A DNA stretch of 64,000 nucleotides, from the NCBI GenBank assembly GCA_964019055.1, contig OZ025214.1, forward strand, positions 2,792,858-2,856,857, in the 5' to 3' direction. The stretch is from Anthopleura xanthogrammica. Lineage: Eukaryota; Cnidaria; Anthozoa; Actiniaria; Actiniidae. Positions 25,301 through 37,290 of the stretch are shown here, piece by piece (position 1 is the stretch's first letter; every line of letters begins with the position of its first letter). The notes beneath the pieces were generated by a model. It saw nothing but the letters and a program-made list of their open reading frames with translations. It was not told the origin of the DNA and ran no database searches. A program made the position numbers and the translations under genes.

Positions 25301-28300
25301 TACCAACACCTTACCGACACCTTACTGACACCTTACCGACACCTTACTGACACCTTACCGACACCTTACCAACACCTTATCGACACCTTACTGACACCTT
25401 ACTGACACCTTACCGACACCTTACTGACACCTTACCGACACCTTACCGACACCTTACCGACACCTTACCGACACCTTACCGACACCTTACTGACACCTTA
25501 CCGACACCTTACCGACACCTTACCGACACCTTACCAACACCTTATCGACACCTTACTGACACCTTACTGATACTTTTGTATTGTTGTCTAGATGTTTCAG
25601 TTTCCACCCAATAGTATTCACTATCTATTGAGTCTTTGGCAAAGAATGGTTGCATCCATGCCGTATGTTAAGAGCTCTGAACCACATCTGCTAGAGACTT
25701 ACACACCAGAGGTGAGTACGTTGTCTTCAAGTGAAGGTTGTTGGGTTTTTCATTAGCTTGCGCATGATGCTAATGATAGCAAGGACACTATTACACCATA
25801 AGGCTATTACAATGCTTCCCAATAACATGTGCAAATTGCCATTGCGACAAAATAAGGTTTTGATGGATCATTGTCAATCAAAGTGTTTCCATATGCCATG
25901 TAGAATGTTTTGGATATGCATTGATTGACATCCATCAAAACCAACTTTGTTGCAATAGCAAATTATATATTTCATGTGTGTGATTGGGAAAGGCTCTAAT
26001 AGTGACGATGGAAAGAAATGATTGATTTTTTCTGTAGAAAGAAAACCAGAGATCCTGGAAAAACCCTCTTAGTTAAAAGCTGGTACGGTGTTACATCGAA
26101 CCTATGATCACAGTTAGAAGTAGGAAGTAGCCCAGCAGCAGCGCAAAGCACCTTTGTTGTAGATACATGTAACTAACATTAGTTGATATTTTTTAGGTTA
26201 CCAAGGCTTACATAACTTCACGCTTGGCATCTGTGGAGGTTGTCGTCAGGTGAGTTGGTGTGTAACCTGAAAAATACCCCAGAGATTCTTGATAATGAGT
26301 TATATGTCTGAAAATCACTGGAGCAAGAGAAACCCTGGCACCAATATTGCACCCATTTCACCTGTTGGCCAAACTCCTGAGGTGTGAAATTATGCTATTT
26401 ATTTTGCTAAACAAATTTTAATATTGAATGCTTACAGAGAAGGGGCAGATGATCCTTTAGAGGACACAGGAACAGTGCAGCAACAATTAGACCAGGTAAG
26501 AACTAATCCCAACTAAGCACTTCATCATCATCATCACTGTCATCACCATCATCATGCATCATCATCATCACCATCCTCATCATGCATCATCATCATGCAT
26601 CATCATCATGCATCATCATCACTGTCATCATCATCACTGTCATCAACATAATCATCATCAGTCATCACCTCATATATCATCACAATCATATTTGCCATGC
26701 ATCATCATCACCATGCAGCATCCTGAATCATCATCAGTATCATCATGTATCATCACCATCACCCATCATGCAAGTTCATCACCATGAATTATCACCCATA
26801 ATTCATTACATCATCATCATCATCATCCAGCATACATTATTACTGTGGATTATCATTATCAACAATACAATATTATAGATTGAAGTATTTTTATGATTTC
26901 ATCATTTTAATGTTCCTAATGCAGCTATCAACCATTGGACGGTGTGAATATGAGAAGACATGTACACTGCTTATCTCCTTATTTGATCAAGCTGCCCAGA
27001 ACTATCAAGAGCTTTTGAACAACACTAACAGTGTGAGAAATGATGTCTCAATCCAAGAAGGTTTGTCTAATACCGTTAAAAGGCTAGTAAATGTTTGATG
27101 CTACTATCCGAGTGTTTTTGAAGCAATATGAGCAAGTTAAAAAAATCACAAAATGCACTGGCAATTATGTTGGAGTTACCTTAAGAAAATTAACAACTGA
27201 AGATAGTTCTATTCATTAATTAAATTTATATCTCTTGACACTTCATTTTAGGGAGGTTAACGTGGCTAGTGTATGTTATTGGATCGGTGATAGGTGGTAG
27301 GGTAACATACTCTACAGTAGATGAATATGATGCTCTTGATGGGGAGCTTGTGTGTAGGTGAGTACATTACAGTTGAAGTTCTCCTTGTGACCAACTCTAG
27401 TTACAACCATGATTTTGAATTTACGACCACCATTTGCATTGCCCCTTATGAGAGCCCATTCTTGTATAAGTGATCAGTTCTAGTTACTACTGTTTTTTCA
27501 ATTTCCTGATGTGGTTTTTTACTGTACTCAGATAGAGATGAGTACAGCATTCTATAGCAGGGCATGCTTAAAAGTTGTTTAAATCACAAAGTTTTTATTT
27601 ATTTTTATTTGGGAAGCACGGGTGGCATAGCGGTGAGAGCGCTTCCCTCTCACCAAGGCGACCGAGTTCAAGCCCCGCTGGGCTCGGTGTCATATGTGAG
27701 TAGAGTTGTTTGTTGGTTCTCTCCTGTGCTTCAAGGGTTTTTCCGGGTTCTCTGGTTTTTCCTCCCTCCTCAAAAATCAACTTCTAAATTCCAATTGGAA
27801 TGCAGTGGAGGAAGAGCCACTCTGTGGATTCCACTGTTAATTCTCATTATTTATTTATTATTTATATATTTATATATTAATTTTTTTCAATCACCAGGGT
27901 TCTTCAGCTAATGAATCTCACAGATTCACGGTTATCTCAACGGGGAAGTGAACAGTTAGAACTTGCAATACTGAGTTTCTTTGAACAGTTTAGAAAAATT
28001 TATGTTGGTGATCAAGCCCAGAAAACCTCGAAGGTGAAATATCATACCAACTTATTCAATGATAATTTAATTATCGCTAATAATCACTAATAGTGAATAC
28101 ACCCTATATAACATAATTAGGAAGACTAGTGACAAAGATGTATGTGGACGGTGTAGTCTTTTCCCATTTTCCATGTGCTTTGAATGCATTTCCAAGCTTC
28201 TAGATTTCAACATTTTCTGGGGGGGGGGGGGGGGGGCATACCCCAGACCCCACTAGAATGAAGTGGTGGCTTTCATTGATAGGCCTGGTAATCCACCTTG

Positions 28301-30792
28301 TCAGCAATAGACTTTCACTTGGTGATCATAACACTAGTCAACACATGAAAGCCTATGGTCACAAAGGTGGATTAAGTAAACCATCCACTTAATTGAAATT
28401 TTAATGAAATTGTTGTCAAATGTTGAAGGAGAGTGAACTTGAACAAATTTTCTAAGCACAAAAACACACCCCACCTCCCATTGTTGGTCTGAATGCTCCA
28501 GTCTTTTACTGTCAGTAGTTTTATCTCACTCTTCCATTTTTGTCTTTCTTCTGTCTTTATTAGGTGTATAGAAGATTATCAGAGAGACTAGGGTTACATG
28601 ATGAATCAATGGTACTGAGTGTGTTTATAGGAAAGATGTAAGTCTTGGTATAATTCTTTGTACAGAGTAGATATTGTGTTACTGACAAACAGCACAGCAT
28701 GACCATAGTATGGAAAAGACAACAATGTCATTTGAACAAATAACAAAGTGTGAAATAACTGCTTATTCAATAGTTGATTTTTGGTGAGGAAGGAAAATCA
28801 ACTTACATATGATGCTGCAGGCCAAACCCTGATGATAAGAGAATGCTGAGCTCACTGCCAAGCTTCCAATAAGATTGCTTTGACACATGGCACAGCACAT
28901 AATTGTACCATGAATTTTCACCTTTATATGAAATTTGCTTTGACTTCCTAATCTTTCTTGTAATATTGACTTGTTTTGTGGTGTTTTGCTGTTTTCAAAA
29001 AAAACAACATTTTTTGCCTTTTTTTTGTTGTACAGAATAACTAATATGAAATACTGGGGAAGAAGTGAAAACATCACCTCCAAGACTCTACAGCTACTGA
29101 GTGATCTTTCAGTGGGATATTCTAGTGTGCGCAAACTGATTAAACTAGATGCAGTTCAGTTTATCCTCAATAACCACACGGTGAGTATATACTAGTTATA
29201 CAATGGTTTCTAGTGGCATACCGTGGAATATTCTACGAGTCACTTGTAGTTTCTAGTATACACACAAGCCTTTATAATTAGGCGAGTGTGTATACAAAGA
29301 AAATACAAGTGATGAGTGCGATATCCATGGTGTGCCATGAGAAACCATTGTATAACCATTTTATCCCACACCATAGAAAATACAAATACGTAGATCCAAT
29401 GTGCAGTGCATGATGGGAAGGAAGAGTGAAAAACCGGCTGTATTTTTTATGATGTGAGATAAAATCTAGTAGTGTTCGCAAACCATCGGAATAGTCCCCT
29501 TCACAGTTCCCTGCACCATCTTAAAAGGTATTAAGACTAATGTTAATACTGATGTTGTTTCCATTTTTTCCAGAGTGAGCATTTTCCATTCCTTGGTATC
29601 CAGACTGGTAGGCCATATTCTGACATGCGCTGTAGAACCACATTTTATATTGCCCTCGGAAGACTGTTGATAGTGGATCTGGGTGAAGATGAGGAGAAAT
29701 TTGAACAGTTCATGGCACCAGAAACAAGTACGTCAAATGATATCAAGTAATCTATTATGGCATTTGGTGTAATGTAGTATTCGTCGCATCACATCATTCC
29801 ATTAAGCTACAGACACATGGTGCAAGATTGCATGCAATGTTGCTGGCAATTGATGTTTAGAGCCATACCACATGATGCAATTTGTTGCACACAATGTTGC
29901 ACCATGTGTTGGCATCTATATTTATTACCTTTTCTTTCCCAACCATTCATAATCTATTCTATTTTGTTCTCAGCTGCAATGGAATCAGTAGCTAGTCAAC
30001 TGGTCAGTGGAGGAAACAACGCCTTCCAAGTAGAAGAAACAAAGGTAAACAGAACAGAACAATGTTTAAATTCTTTTTTTCTCATCAGCCTTATTTTTGG
30101 GAGGAAAGCTTGAATAATAGAGATGTTTAAAATGGCTTCGTCCACTACAAGCAACACTGAATATTTCAGCACTAACCTTATGATAATAATATTAATGATA
30201 AGAAACACAAATCATTCCAGCTATTCTTCAATCTAGGAATGACCTATCGCTCATGTACATGTCCTTTGGCTCCGACAACCTTTTTTGAAATGAGTGTAAT
30301 ATATTATTGGTGCATCTTTGAAAAACAAGCATATAAACTTTGGTTATTCAAATTCTGTTTATTTTGTACAGAGAACCCTGGTTGGTTTGTGTCGAGATAT
30401 CAGAGGTCTGGCATTTGCCTTCAACAGCAAGAATAGTTACATGATGTTATTTGAGTGGATGTATCCTTGAAGAAATCCAAAAGCTAATAAACAGCATTGC
30501 TGCTGTTACCACTGGTGCACAATGTTTTTTGCCTTCTGTTGTTTTTTTTACGTTGTTGTATAAATCCTTTTGATGGCATTATTGTCAGCAATGTTATCTT
30601 TGTTATTACTGTTGTTATCTTGCAAGCTTTGTTGCTGTTGTTATTTTGTATTGTTGTTGCTGCTGTTGTTGCTGTTATCTTGTAATGCTTTTGTTTTTGC
30701 TGCTGTTGTTGTTGTTTCTGTTGCTGCTGTTGTTGTTGCTGTTGTTGTTTCTGTTGCTGCTGTTGTTGTTGTTGCTGTTGTTTTTGCTGTTG

Positions 30793-30836
<44 letters not shown>

Positions 30837-33800
30837 TTATCTTGCTTTTGTTGTTGTTATCATATCTGTTATTGCTATTTTTGTATCTCCCTCATCATTC
30901 TTGTGTATGTTACACATGTTGCCATAATTCCTTAACAGCCACATCAGATACCCAACATACATGCAAGTACTACTACGAGCAATAGAACTATGGTATCACG
31001 ACCCTAACGTCACCACACCTGTTCTTAAACTCATGACTGAACTCGTACAAAACAGATCACAACGGTTGCAGTTTGATGTCTCTTCGCCTAATGGGATCTT
31101 GTTATTTAGAGAAGCCAGCAAAATAATCTCAACATACGGTAAGAAAAAATCTAGGAGGAAAGGGAAGGGAGCCAACATGTTATGAGGGGAGGGGAGGGTG
31201 CTTTGGTAAAGCTAAGGTGTGTCAAAGAACCATGAGAGAGAGGAGATGGAGGAAAGCTAGTAAGGCATGCAGAAGCACCTTTACAGAAGGAAAAGTGGGG
31301 AAAAAAACATGGGAAAAGGCATTGGATGTTAGGAAAGGGAGAGAGAGGGAGAGCGTTATATACATGTATAATAAATATTACCTTGTGTTTACAGGATCTA
31401 GAGTTCTCACCATAACAGACACACCAGATGATCAACTATACCCACTAAAGTATCCTTTACATTCAGTACAGTCTTGCATAACTCCTATCGTCGCTAGAGC
31501 AGTTTTTGTATGACTATGAAAAACGTACAACATGGACCGCACCTTGCTGTGACCGTGTCAATGACATGAAATGTACGAAAACATTCTACATTCTGTGTCG
31601 TGTCCATGCCACTCTGTAACCATGCCGTGTGCAGTGACTTTTCACACTCAAACGAAATGTGCTCTATAAAGTAGATTATCACTTCACTGCTTGTCCAAAT
31701 ATTTTGATTTGATAAAATGATGAAAAGCATCATGAAAATCATCATGATAATTACGAGCATAATGATGGCGATACTGTTAAATTCCTTAACATAGTTCCAG
31801 GCTGAAAGGCATCTCTATTTGTTTCTCGATGCTCAAGGCAGCATTATGTGGTGGTTATGTCAACTTTGGTGTATTCAGCTTGTACGGTGATGATGCGTTA
31901 GAAAATGCGCTCAATACGTTTGTCAAACTACTCCTCGCGATCCCACGATCCGATTTACTGGTAAGTTTGTTCACGGACAAACTTGTTTTACTTCAAAATA
32001 GGATTGGAAATGCATTTTTATGCATTTCAGGAATCACTTCACTTGTGTAGATAAGGGCTTCCTAAATATTGATGCAACACAATGCTGGGCACCCAAGTGC
32101 ATCCCAGGACTCACTTGCCTTGTGTTGACAAGGGCTTCCTAAATAATGATTAGCACTTGTAAACATTACAATGCTTGGGACCCTAATTCGAGCAATACAA
32201 AGATCCAGGAAACTGGCTTAAAAATACCTAGCTCAGTTCCTGCAATAGCCTTTTTCATTCTCTTCGATATTATTCTAATATACTGTTTGGTCATTCCAGG
32301 ATTATCCTAAAGTAAGCCAAGCATACTATTCGCTGCTGGAGATCCTAGCTCAAGATCACATGGCATTCCTCAGTAGGCTAGAACCACAGGTAATAGAGCT
32401 TGCTAACTGCAGAAATGTTCTTGAACTTGCACCATGTTGAACTCTCTGACCTGAGAAATACTTGCTTACTCACTGGAGGTGAGCTCTAGACGTGGAAATC
32501 TAGAGAGAATCTAGAACATTATCAGTGAAAGATAGTGGGTCGTAGGGACGTTGGGTCGCAAGAAAAAGGGGTTTCCGTGGACGTCAATCAAATTGTTTCC
32601 GTGACATTGTCAGAAACCTAAAGAACACAGAGTTTTCGAGGGCAGTTTATGGACTGACACTGTTATAAGAAAACGCCTTGATTGATGTTGGCACCAGAAC
32701 CTACCTCACGAACTATTCTACCTATAAAGAAAGATACATCTCGTCCCGATGACGTAAGAACTGAAATACTAGGTTTCAGGCGCGGTACTGAAACTTCGAG
32801 AGTGACTGAACGCTAGCTTTTTTCGAAACTTCAAAGCGTCGTTAAAAATCAGGATTACACCGAAAGTGGAAAAATCCTACAAAAACATGTTTTCTGAGAC
32901 CATAAAGATTTATTTGAAATAGATCTGGTGCTATCTATTAGGGGCACTTTCCCTTGCGCATCATTTGCTGACTTGGGTCATATTTCTGTAGCATGTTTCG
33001 TTAAAGTTGTTTGATTTCGTAGTTGTCATCCAACATGGCGGTCAATGATCACTTGCCCCTTTATTACATGTGGTGTGATGACAGACTACTAACATGGCTG
33101 CTTTTCATTCTAGGTTTTTATGTATATTTTATCTTCAATATTGGAGGGTCTAACGGCGTTAGGTAAGTAGCCCATTTTTCATAGCAATTGAGTTTCTGGA
33201 CACCCACCCCCTCCCCCCCTTGAAATTATTTGACCTCATTCTCTCCTTTTGAAAATCCCGAATACGCTTTTGATTCAGGTTTTTTATTTCTTGATATCCT
33301 TTGTCCTCAGATATCATGGTGTGTACAGGATGCTGTGGGACTCTAGATTATATAGTTACATTCCTCTTTAAAACATTATCGAAGAGAAGAAAAAAGAATT
33401 CCCAAGGAATGGAAGAAGGACCATCCTGTCTCAGTGTCCTTGAATCAAATCCAGAAATACTTCAACAGGTTAGCGAAAGAATTTCATTTTTATATAATTT
33501 TCATCCATCCATCTTTTCATCCCATCCATCCATCCATATCCATCCATTCCACTTGGATGATCGATCCATTCCATTTGATATAATTCTGAATTTCTTCGTG
33601 TTATACCCTGTCTTGCAGATGCTTTCCACTGTACTAAACATCATTATGTTTGAAGACTGTAGAAATCAGGTAAGATATATCTACAGCACTACTACGGTTG
33701 ATAAAGTTTCTGGTGACGATTTGCGACACCACAGGGAGCCCAATTTAGATAAAAGTAAAAGGTGAAAATAAAATCGGGGGAAAATCTAGTTTAATCTTTT

Positions 33801-35024
33801 AATAATTCGAGGTCAAAATATTGTCCTCTATAATACGAACGAGCAAAAAATCTCTAAAAATGCACTAGAACATTTTTTTTTCGCGCGCGCTTTTGTTTTA
33901 CTATATAATTCCCTTATGGTCATCATGTTTTTGAGTCCAAACCGTGTGGCAAGTTGTCCGACATCATTTTTGTCGCGAATACTCCCGTTTCGAGTTCTCT
34001 TTTACGCTGTGTTAGCCTCAAAACCGTGTAATATATTCTTTTATTCAGTAACAGCCCGTGGAAATTCAAGAGATCTGTGTGTAAAGAAGACAATAAAAAT
34101 ACTTGAAATTTCACGAGTTTTATCTAAATTTCTGCATAATTTACGCACAATTGAGGCTAACACAGCGTAAAAGAGAACTCGAAACTGGAGTATTAACCGT
34201 TGTGACAAATCGTCCCACGTACGGTCATTTTGACTGTCTTTCTAAATCTGCTCTGTTTTACAATATTATGGCCAACAATTTATCTTTTATTTTTTTTCCA
34301 GTGGTCTATGTCCCGACCTCTATTAGGGCTCATTCTTCTCAACGAAGAGGTACGTACATATATATTATTCCTTGTTTCCATTGGATGGCTGCAACAACAA
34401 AGCTAGTTGCATATACATCAATGTTAGTTGTAATCCTAGGGGGTGTTTGTAAATGACTTTGAGCACCTCCAAAGAGTAAGTTGGCAACTTTGTGCATAAC
34501 CAAGAATACAGACAATATTTCATGCTCAAGGGCTGGAACACCCTGCATTGGTCACTGATCTCTGGGGTTTTCTTTGGTGAAGGGCGGGGGGGGGGGGGGG
34601 GGGGCACAGGAGGGCTTGGTTTGGAAGGGTTAATATTTCTGAATCTCTTGATTAAAATATCTTGACTTTTTTTATCCATGGGATGCAAATTTTTTTCATC
34701 ATTGAGCCTTGCAACTATGATGTATTGATTGCTATATGTGTTGGTATAGTTGGATCAAATTGATTTTAATTTTTGGTTCTTACTTCATAGTATTTTAGTG
34801 AATTAGAACAGAGCGTCATCTCCATGCAAACCCCACCAGACAAACAAGACGACATGAGAGTTTGCTTCAGAAATCTAATGGAGGGTGTGGAACGGTCACT
34901 AGTCGTCAAGAACAGAGACAGGTACGATTATGTTATAGCAATAATGATATAATGGTCACAACTGGTTTGCCTATTGTTGGAAAAAACTCGGGTATAGTAT
35001 TACTTAACAAATAGAAAACGTTTG

Positions 35025-35055
<31 letters not shown>

Positions 35056-35775
35056 GAAAGTTTGGGAGAAGTCGAGAGCTGTTGTGTAAAACCGAGCCGC
35101 AGGCGAGGTTTACACAGAGCTTAAGACTTCTCCCAAACCTTCCCGAGTGTTTATATTAGGCTATGTAAACAAGGCATAACGTTTTCTATTTGTTTTATAA
35201 AATATTGAAATTGCCGTGTTTACATAGCCTCATGTAAACACGGCTATCAGCCAATCAGAGCGCGCGTTATATCTGAACTATTTTATAAAATACAATACAA
35301 TACAATAACTTTATTTAAGGAGGGATACATAATAACCTTTTACAGTTTTCTAACTTACGGCCCTCAAGTGCAAGTATTGTACTTGCCCATGTAGTTTGTT
35401 GGAATGGGGCATGTGGAATCGAAAGATAAGATAGGATATGACAAAATGACTTCGTCCACGTTTTTGTATTACTATTGTGTTGTCTCATGAAAACTAACTT
35501 ACCCAGCCAATCATAGTTAAGTATTGTCACGGATAATCGTTGCCTTGGGAACACTTTCAACTCACAAAATCTTGGGTCGCAATTTGCGCTCAACTGAGTT
35601 TGAAACAAGCGTAGTGTGTATACTGTAACGGTGTGGACATCGCTTTTATGTATTTTATTTTCGGTCTCTTAGGTTTACGCAGAATTTGTCAATATTCCGA
35701 CGCGATGTGTACAACGCTTTGAAGACACCAAACGTAACTGTGAATGTTGCGACAGGGAGTGACATGGTAGGATAA
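19326..35775 (+). CDS. XPO7: Exportin-7 (34 coding exons, 1091 aa)
   Basis: Importin-beta superfamily nuclear transport receptor (RanBP16 group) built of HEAT-type repeats; it carries cargo through nuclear pores with RanGTP. Exons: 19326-19337, 19418-19564, 20206-20296, 20563-20633, 21264-21359, 22083-22148, 22505-22540, 22839-22907, 23424-23462, 23553-23679, 24187-24260, 24515-24634, 25025-25174, 25592-25711, 26197-26249, 26438-26495, 26925-27060, 27252-27357, 27898-28033, 28564-28637, 29036-29180, 29574-29727, 29974-30044, 30372-30460, 30948-31138, 31395-31449, 31801-31960, 32300-32389, 33114-33162, 33311-33468, 33619-33669, 34302-34349, 34791-34921, 35673-35775. All are GT-AG with phases that close (3276 nt). 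The product matches animal exportin-7 along its whole length (human is about 1087 aa), with landmarks LEDLCKQLY-like start, [42 protein letters not shown] and TMVCTGCC-like segments. Several very small exons (12, 36, 39 nt) are supported by phase and homology. Confidence 0.96.
21499..21927. mobile_element. Inverted-repeat element in exportin-7 intron 5
   Basis: Long terminal inverted repeats of about 80 bp: left CAGTAAAGAATTTGCATG and TACGTTTGAAACGAGACGTT, right CAAAACGTCTCATTTCAAAC and CATGCAAATTCTTTGCTG. No coding capacity. Confidence 0.75.
22557..22699. mobile_element. Family A inverted-repeat element, copy 3
   Basis: Starts TATAGACCC and ends GGGTCTATA. The interior has GAGAACAAAACAATAGGTTC and the inverse TTATCCTCCAAATTGAGCTG. 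Located in exportin-7 intron 7. Confidence 0.8.
22984..23119. mobile_element. Family A inverted-repeat element, copy 4
   Basis: CAGCTCAATTTGGAGGACAA on the left, with its inverse TTTGTCCTCCAAATTGAGCT on the right. Located in exportin-7 intron 8, about 25 bp from copy 5. Confidence 0.85.
23142..23268. mobile_element. Family A inverted-repeat element, copy 5
   Basis: Same arms as copy 4 and the same orientation, more diverged, ending GGGGTCTATTAG. Two family A copies sit side by side in one small intron. Confidence 0.8.
23791..24050. mobile_element. Inverted-repeat element in exportin-7 intron 10
   Basis: Arms GGGGCCACTTAGACAG and CCAATCAAAATGTAGAAT on the left; ATTCTACATTTTGATTGG and CTGTCTAAGTGGCCCC on the right. 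About 260 bp, non-coding. Confidence 0.8.
25237..25572. repeat. 11-bp minisatellite in exportin-7 intron 13
   Basis: About 30 tandem copies of ACACCTTACCG with A/T/C variation at positions 9-10. It ends about 20 bp before the exon 14 acceptor (exon starts 25592). Confidence 0.93.
25785..25998. mobile_element. Inverted-repeat element in exportin-7 intron 14
   Basis: GTTTTGATGGATCATTGTCA and CAATCAA on the left pair with TTGATTGACATCCATCAAAA on the right; further out, ACAAAATAAGG pairs with a CAACTTTGTTGC region. Non-coding. Confidence 0.65.
26523..26850. repeat. CAT/ATC-rich microsatellite in exportin-7 intron 16
   Basis: Long run of CATCATCAT with interspersed ACC and GCA units. The apparent His-rich open frames here are repeat artefacts. 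Confidence 0.9.
27590..27895 (+). mobile_element. tRNA-derived SINE
   Basis: Pol III promoter-like A box (GGTGGCATAGCGGTGAGAGC) and B box (GAGTTCAAGCCCC) with tRNA-like spacing at about 27610-27675. A non-tRNA body of about 160 bp and an (ATTT/TATT)n tail follow. [14 protein letters not shown] sequence precedes and follows, consistent with target duplication. Located in exportin-7 intron 18. It is not a functional tRNA: the cloverleaf 3' half and acceptor stem are absent. Confidence 0.75.
28290..28376. repeat. Short inverted repeat in exportin-7 intron 19
   Basis: TAATCCACCTTGT and ATAGACTTTCA on the left pair with TGAAAGCCTAT and ACAAAGGTGGATTA on the right. A poly-G run lies just upstream at 28219-28237. 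Confidence 0.6.
29194..29357. mobile_element. Palindromic element in exportin-7 intron 21
   Basis: TATACAATGGTTTCTAGTGG and ATACCGTGGA on the left match inverted TCCATGGTGTGCC and AACCATTGTATA on the right, with inner arms GTATACACACAAGCC and GTGTGTATAC. Non-coding. Confidence 0.75.
29490..29530. mobile_element. Solo end of family E palindromic element
   Basis: AATAGTCCCCTTCACAGTTC, then CCTGCACCATCTTAAAAGGT matches the terminus of the elements at 39357 and 57410. The rest of the element is missing. Confidence 0.7.
29803..29914. mobile_element. GTTGC-rich inverted-repeat element in exportin-7 intron 22
   Basis: ACACATGGTGCAAGATTGCA at the left and TGTTGCACCATGTGTTGG at the right are inverted. 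The interior TGCAATGTTGCTGGCAATTG is shared with the copy at 5.8 kb. Confidence 0.65.
30525..30870. repeat. TTG/CTG-rich microsatellite in exportin-7 intron 24
   Basis: Imperfect GTTGTTGCTGCTGTT array. Cys-, Val- and Leu-rich frames across it are artefacts. Confidence 0.9.
31495..31668. mobile_element. Family C inverted-repeat element
   Basis: TAGAGCAGTTTTTGTATGAC and TATGAAAAACGTAC at the left, CACACTCAAACGAAATGTGC and TCTA at the right. In exportin-7 intron 26. Confidence 0.75.
33980..34193. mobile_element. MITE-like element with 41-bp terminal inverted repeats
   Basis: The left end TACTCCCGTTTCGAGTTCTC and TTTTACGCTGTGTTAGCCTC is inverted almost exactly at about 34152-34193. About 214 bp, in exportin-7 intron 31. 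Non-coding despite chance open frames. Confidence 0.85.
35007..35196. mobile_element. Palindromic element in exportin-7 intron 33
   Basis: AACAAATAGAAAACGTT and TGTTTACATAGCCT at the left match AGGCTATGTAAACA and AACGTTTTCTATTTGTT at the right. Inner arms GTTTGGGAGAAGTC and GACTTCTCCCAAAC also pair. A second copy of the end (TGTTTACATAGCCTCATG) follows at 35216-35250. Confidence 0.8.
35279..35620 (-). mobile_element. Possible truncated retroelement 3' end
   Basis: Read on the minus strand, the segment ends AATAAAGTTATTGTATTG with ATTGT repeats, a tail form seen in LINE-like elements. A roughly 97-codon open frame precedes it, but I recognise no reverse transcriptase motif. Low certainty. Confidence 0.3.
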
Positions 35776-36356
35776 AGTCAACTGTATTCAAAACCTAACG
35801 AGGTGTGAAACAGGGGAGAAACTGAGGGATGTTGCCCGCATGGAATAGAAGGGACAAGAATGAAGACAAAAGAGTAACATCAAATCTATCAAACAGTAAG
35901 CATTCCTTATCAATTCCATTAAATTAGATTTTTCAATGTGAAAAGGTCTTTACGAGAAGAAACTAAGCAAGGGAGAGTTGCGTGACCAGTGACGTTGCGT
36001 GAGTCACTCGTATTTCTGTCACGGTCAGTTGGTGTAACGAGATAACTATAGACTCGTAACCACACAACAGTATATCCGTCTATTCGTGTGCTAACAAGAA
36101 TCTGGAATGGAACTTTCGTGTCTTTTGCTTCTTTGTCTATTTTGCGTACGCCACAGGCACCCCACTCGAGGTTGCGGCGACCATCATGAAAACATAACCG
36201 GACTTCTTCATATAAACTACTATTCGTGATATTTTGCATCAAGGTTAATGCATATACACTCTAAGTAAAGAATAAGTAAAAGTAGAACTACATAGCTGGG
36301 TAACCTCGCTCTCTTATAGAGGCCTGGTTACTCTTCACAATGATTACACTAAACTC

Positions 36357-36603
36357 ACTCTCGACCCCAGACCCCTGTCATTCTTACTGCGCATGATCGA
36401 CGATCATGGTTAGAATGTTTTTTTTCTTTTTTTCAGGAAATAAGATAAAAAATCTGTTGATTTGGGGGTCGCGCGCTCTAGCATAATTTAAATTCGAGCA
36501 TGCTCATTACGTAACAGATGGCCGCACACAAGGGTTTCCCAGGGTCTCTAGCATTTCATCGAGCATGCGCAGTAAGAATGACAGGGCTCTGGGGTCGAGA
36601 GTT
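36357..36603. mobile_element. Inverted-repeat element
   Basis: ACTCTCGACCCCAGACCCCT and GTCATTCTTACTGCGCATGA at the left are inverted at the right (CATGCGCAGTAAGAATGACA, then GGGTCGAGAGT). About 247 bp, non-coding. Confidence 0.8.
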
Positions 36604-36929
36604 CTACAGAATAGCAACAAGATAGAAAACAAAATGGCGGCTTGGCCATGGTATTTTGCTATAACCATATCTTCATTTAGTATCCTTAAGAGTGCAGCAA
36701 CACTTCATCTTTACATGAGACACTTATTTCTTAAGTGACAGAGCTTGTGTATCACTGTAGACAAATCTTTAGTTATTGCTGCTGTAGTCTGTAACATTCG
36801 ATAACTAGATGGAACAGTAATTCTGATTCCCATGCACTTTATTCTACATCCCCGAAATTTCATTGCTTTATACGATTTAGAAAATAAAATATATACTGAC
36901 ATTAATGTTTGGAGTGGGCAATGTTCTAG

Positions 36930-37290
36930 TCACGTATAAAGAGAGCGCAACTTACATTCCAGCCCTGTGATTGGTTGTTTCCCAAATCTTTTCGAACCAA
37001 TCAAATATCTGATTGAGCTACCTTAATTGTTCTTTGGACACGTGTACGTGTAAAGAGAGCGCGCGTGCAAAAAGAGCGCAACTTATCGGCATCTAGCCCT
37101 GTGATTGGTTGTTTCTCAAATCTTTTCCAACCAATCAAATATCTGTTTTGGGCTACCTTAAATATTCTTTTGACACATGTATGTGTAAAGAGAGCGCAAC
37201 TTACATTCCAGCCCTGTGATTGGTTGTTTTCCATATCTTTATACCCAATCCCATATCTGCTTTGGGCTACCTGAGTTTTTTGGAAAACTT
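36930..37290. repeat. About 120-145 bp tandem repeat, 3 copies
   Basis: Each copy has AAAGAGAGCGCAACTTA, CCCTGTGATTGGTTGTTT, CCAATCAAATATCTG and GGGCTACCTTAA. An inverted CCAAT-type pair (TGATTGG/CCAATCA) recurs in each. Confidence 0.8.

Noticed and set aside
26554..26878. His-rich open frames
   Set aside because: CAT/ATC microsatellite in exportin-7 intron 16.
27607..27680. tRNA gene
   Set aside because: A and B boxes are present but no acceptor stem or full cloverleaf follows; the body and tail are those of a SINE.
30570..30935. Cys/Val/Leu-rich frames resembling a membrane protein
   Set aside because: TTG/CTG microsatellite in exportin-7 intron 24.
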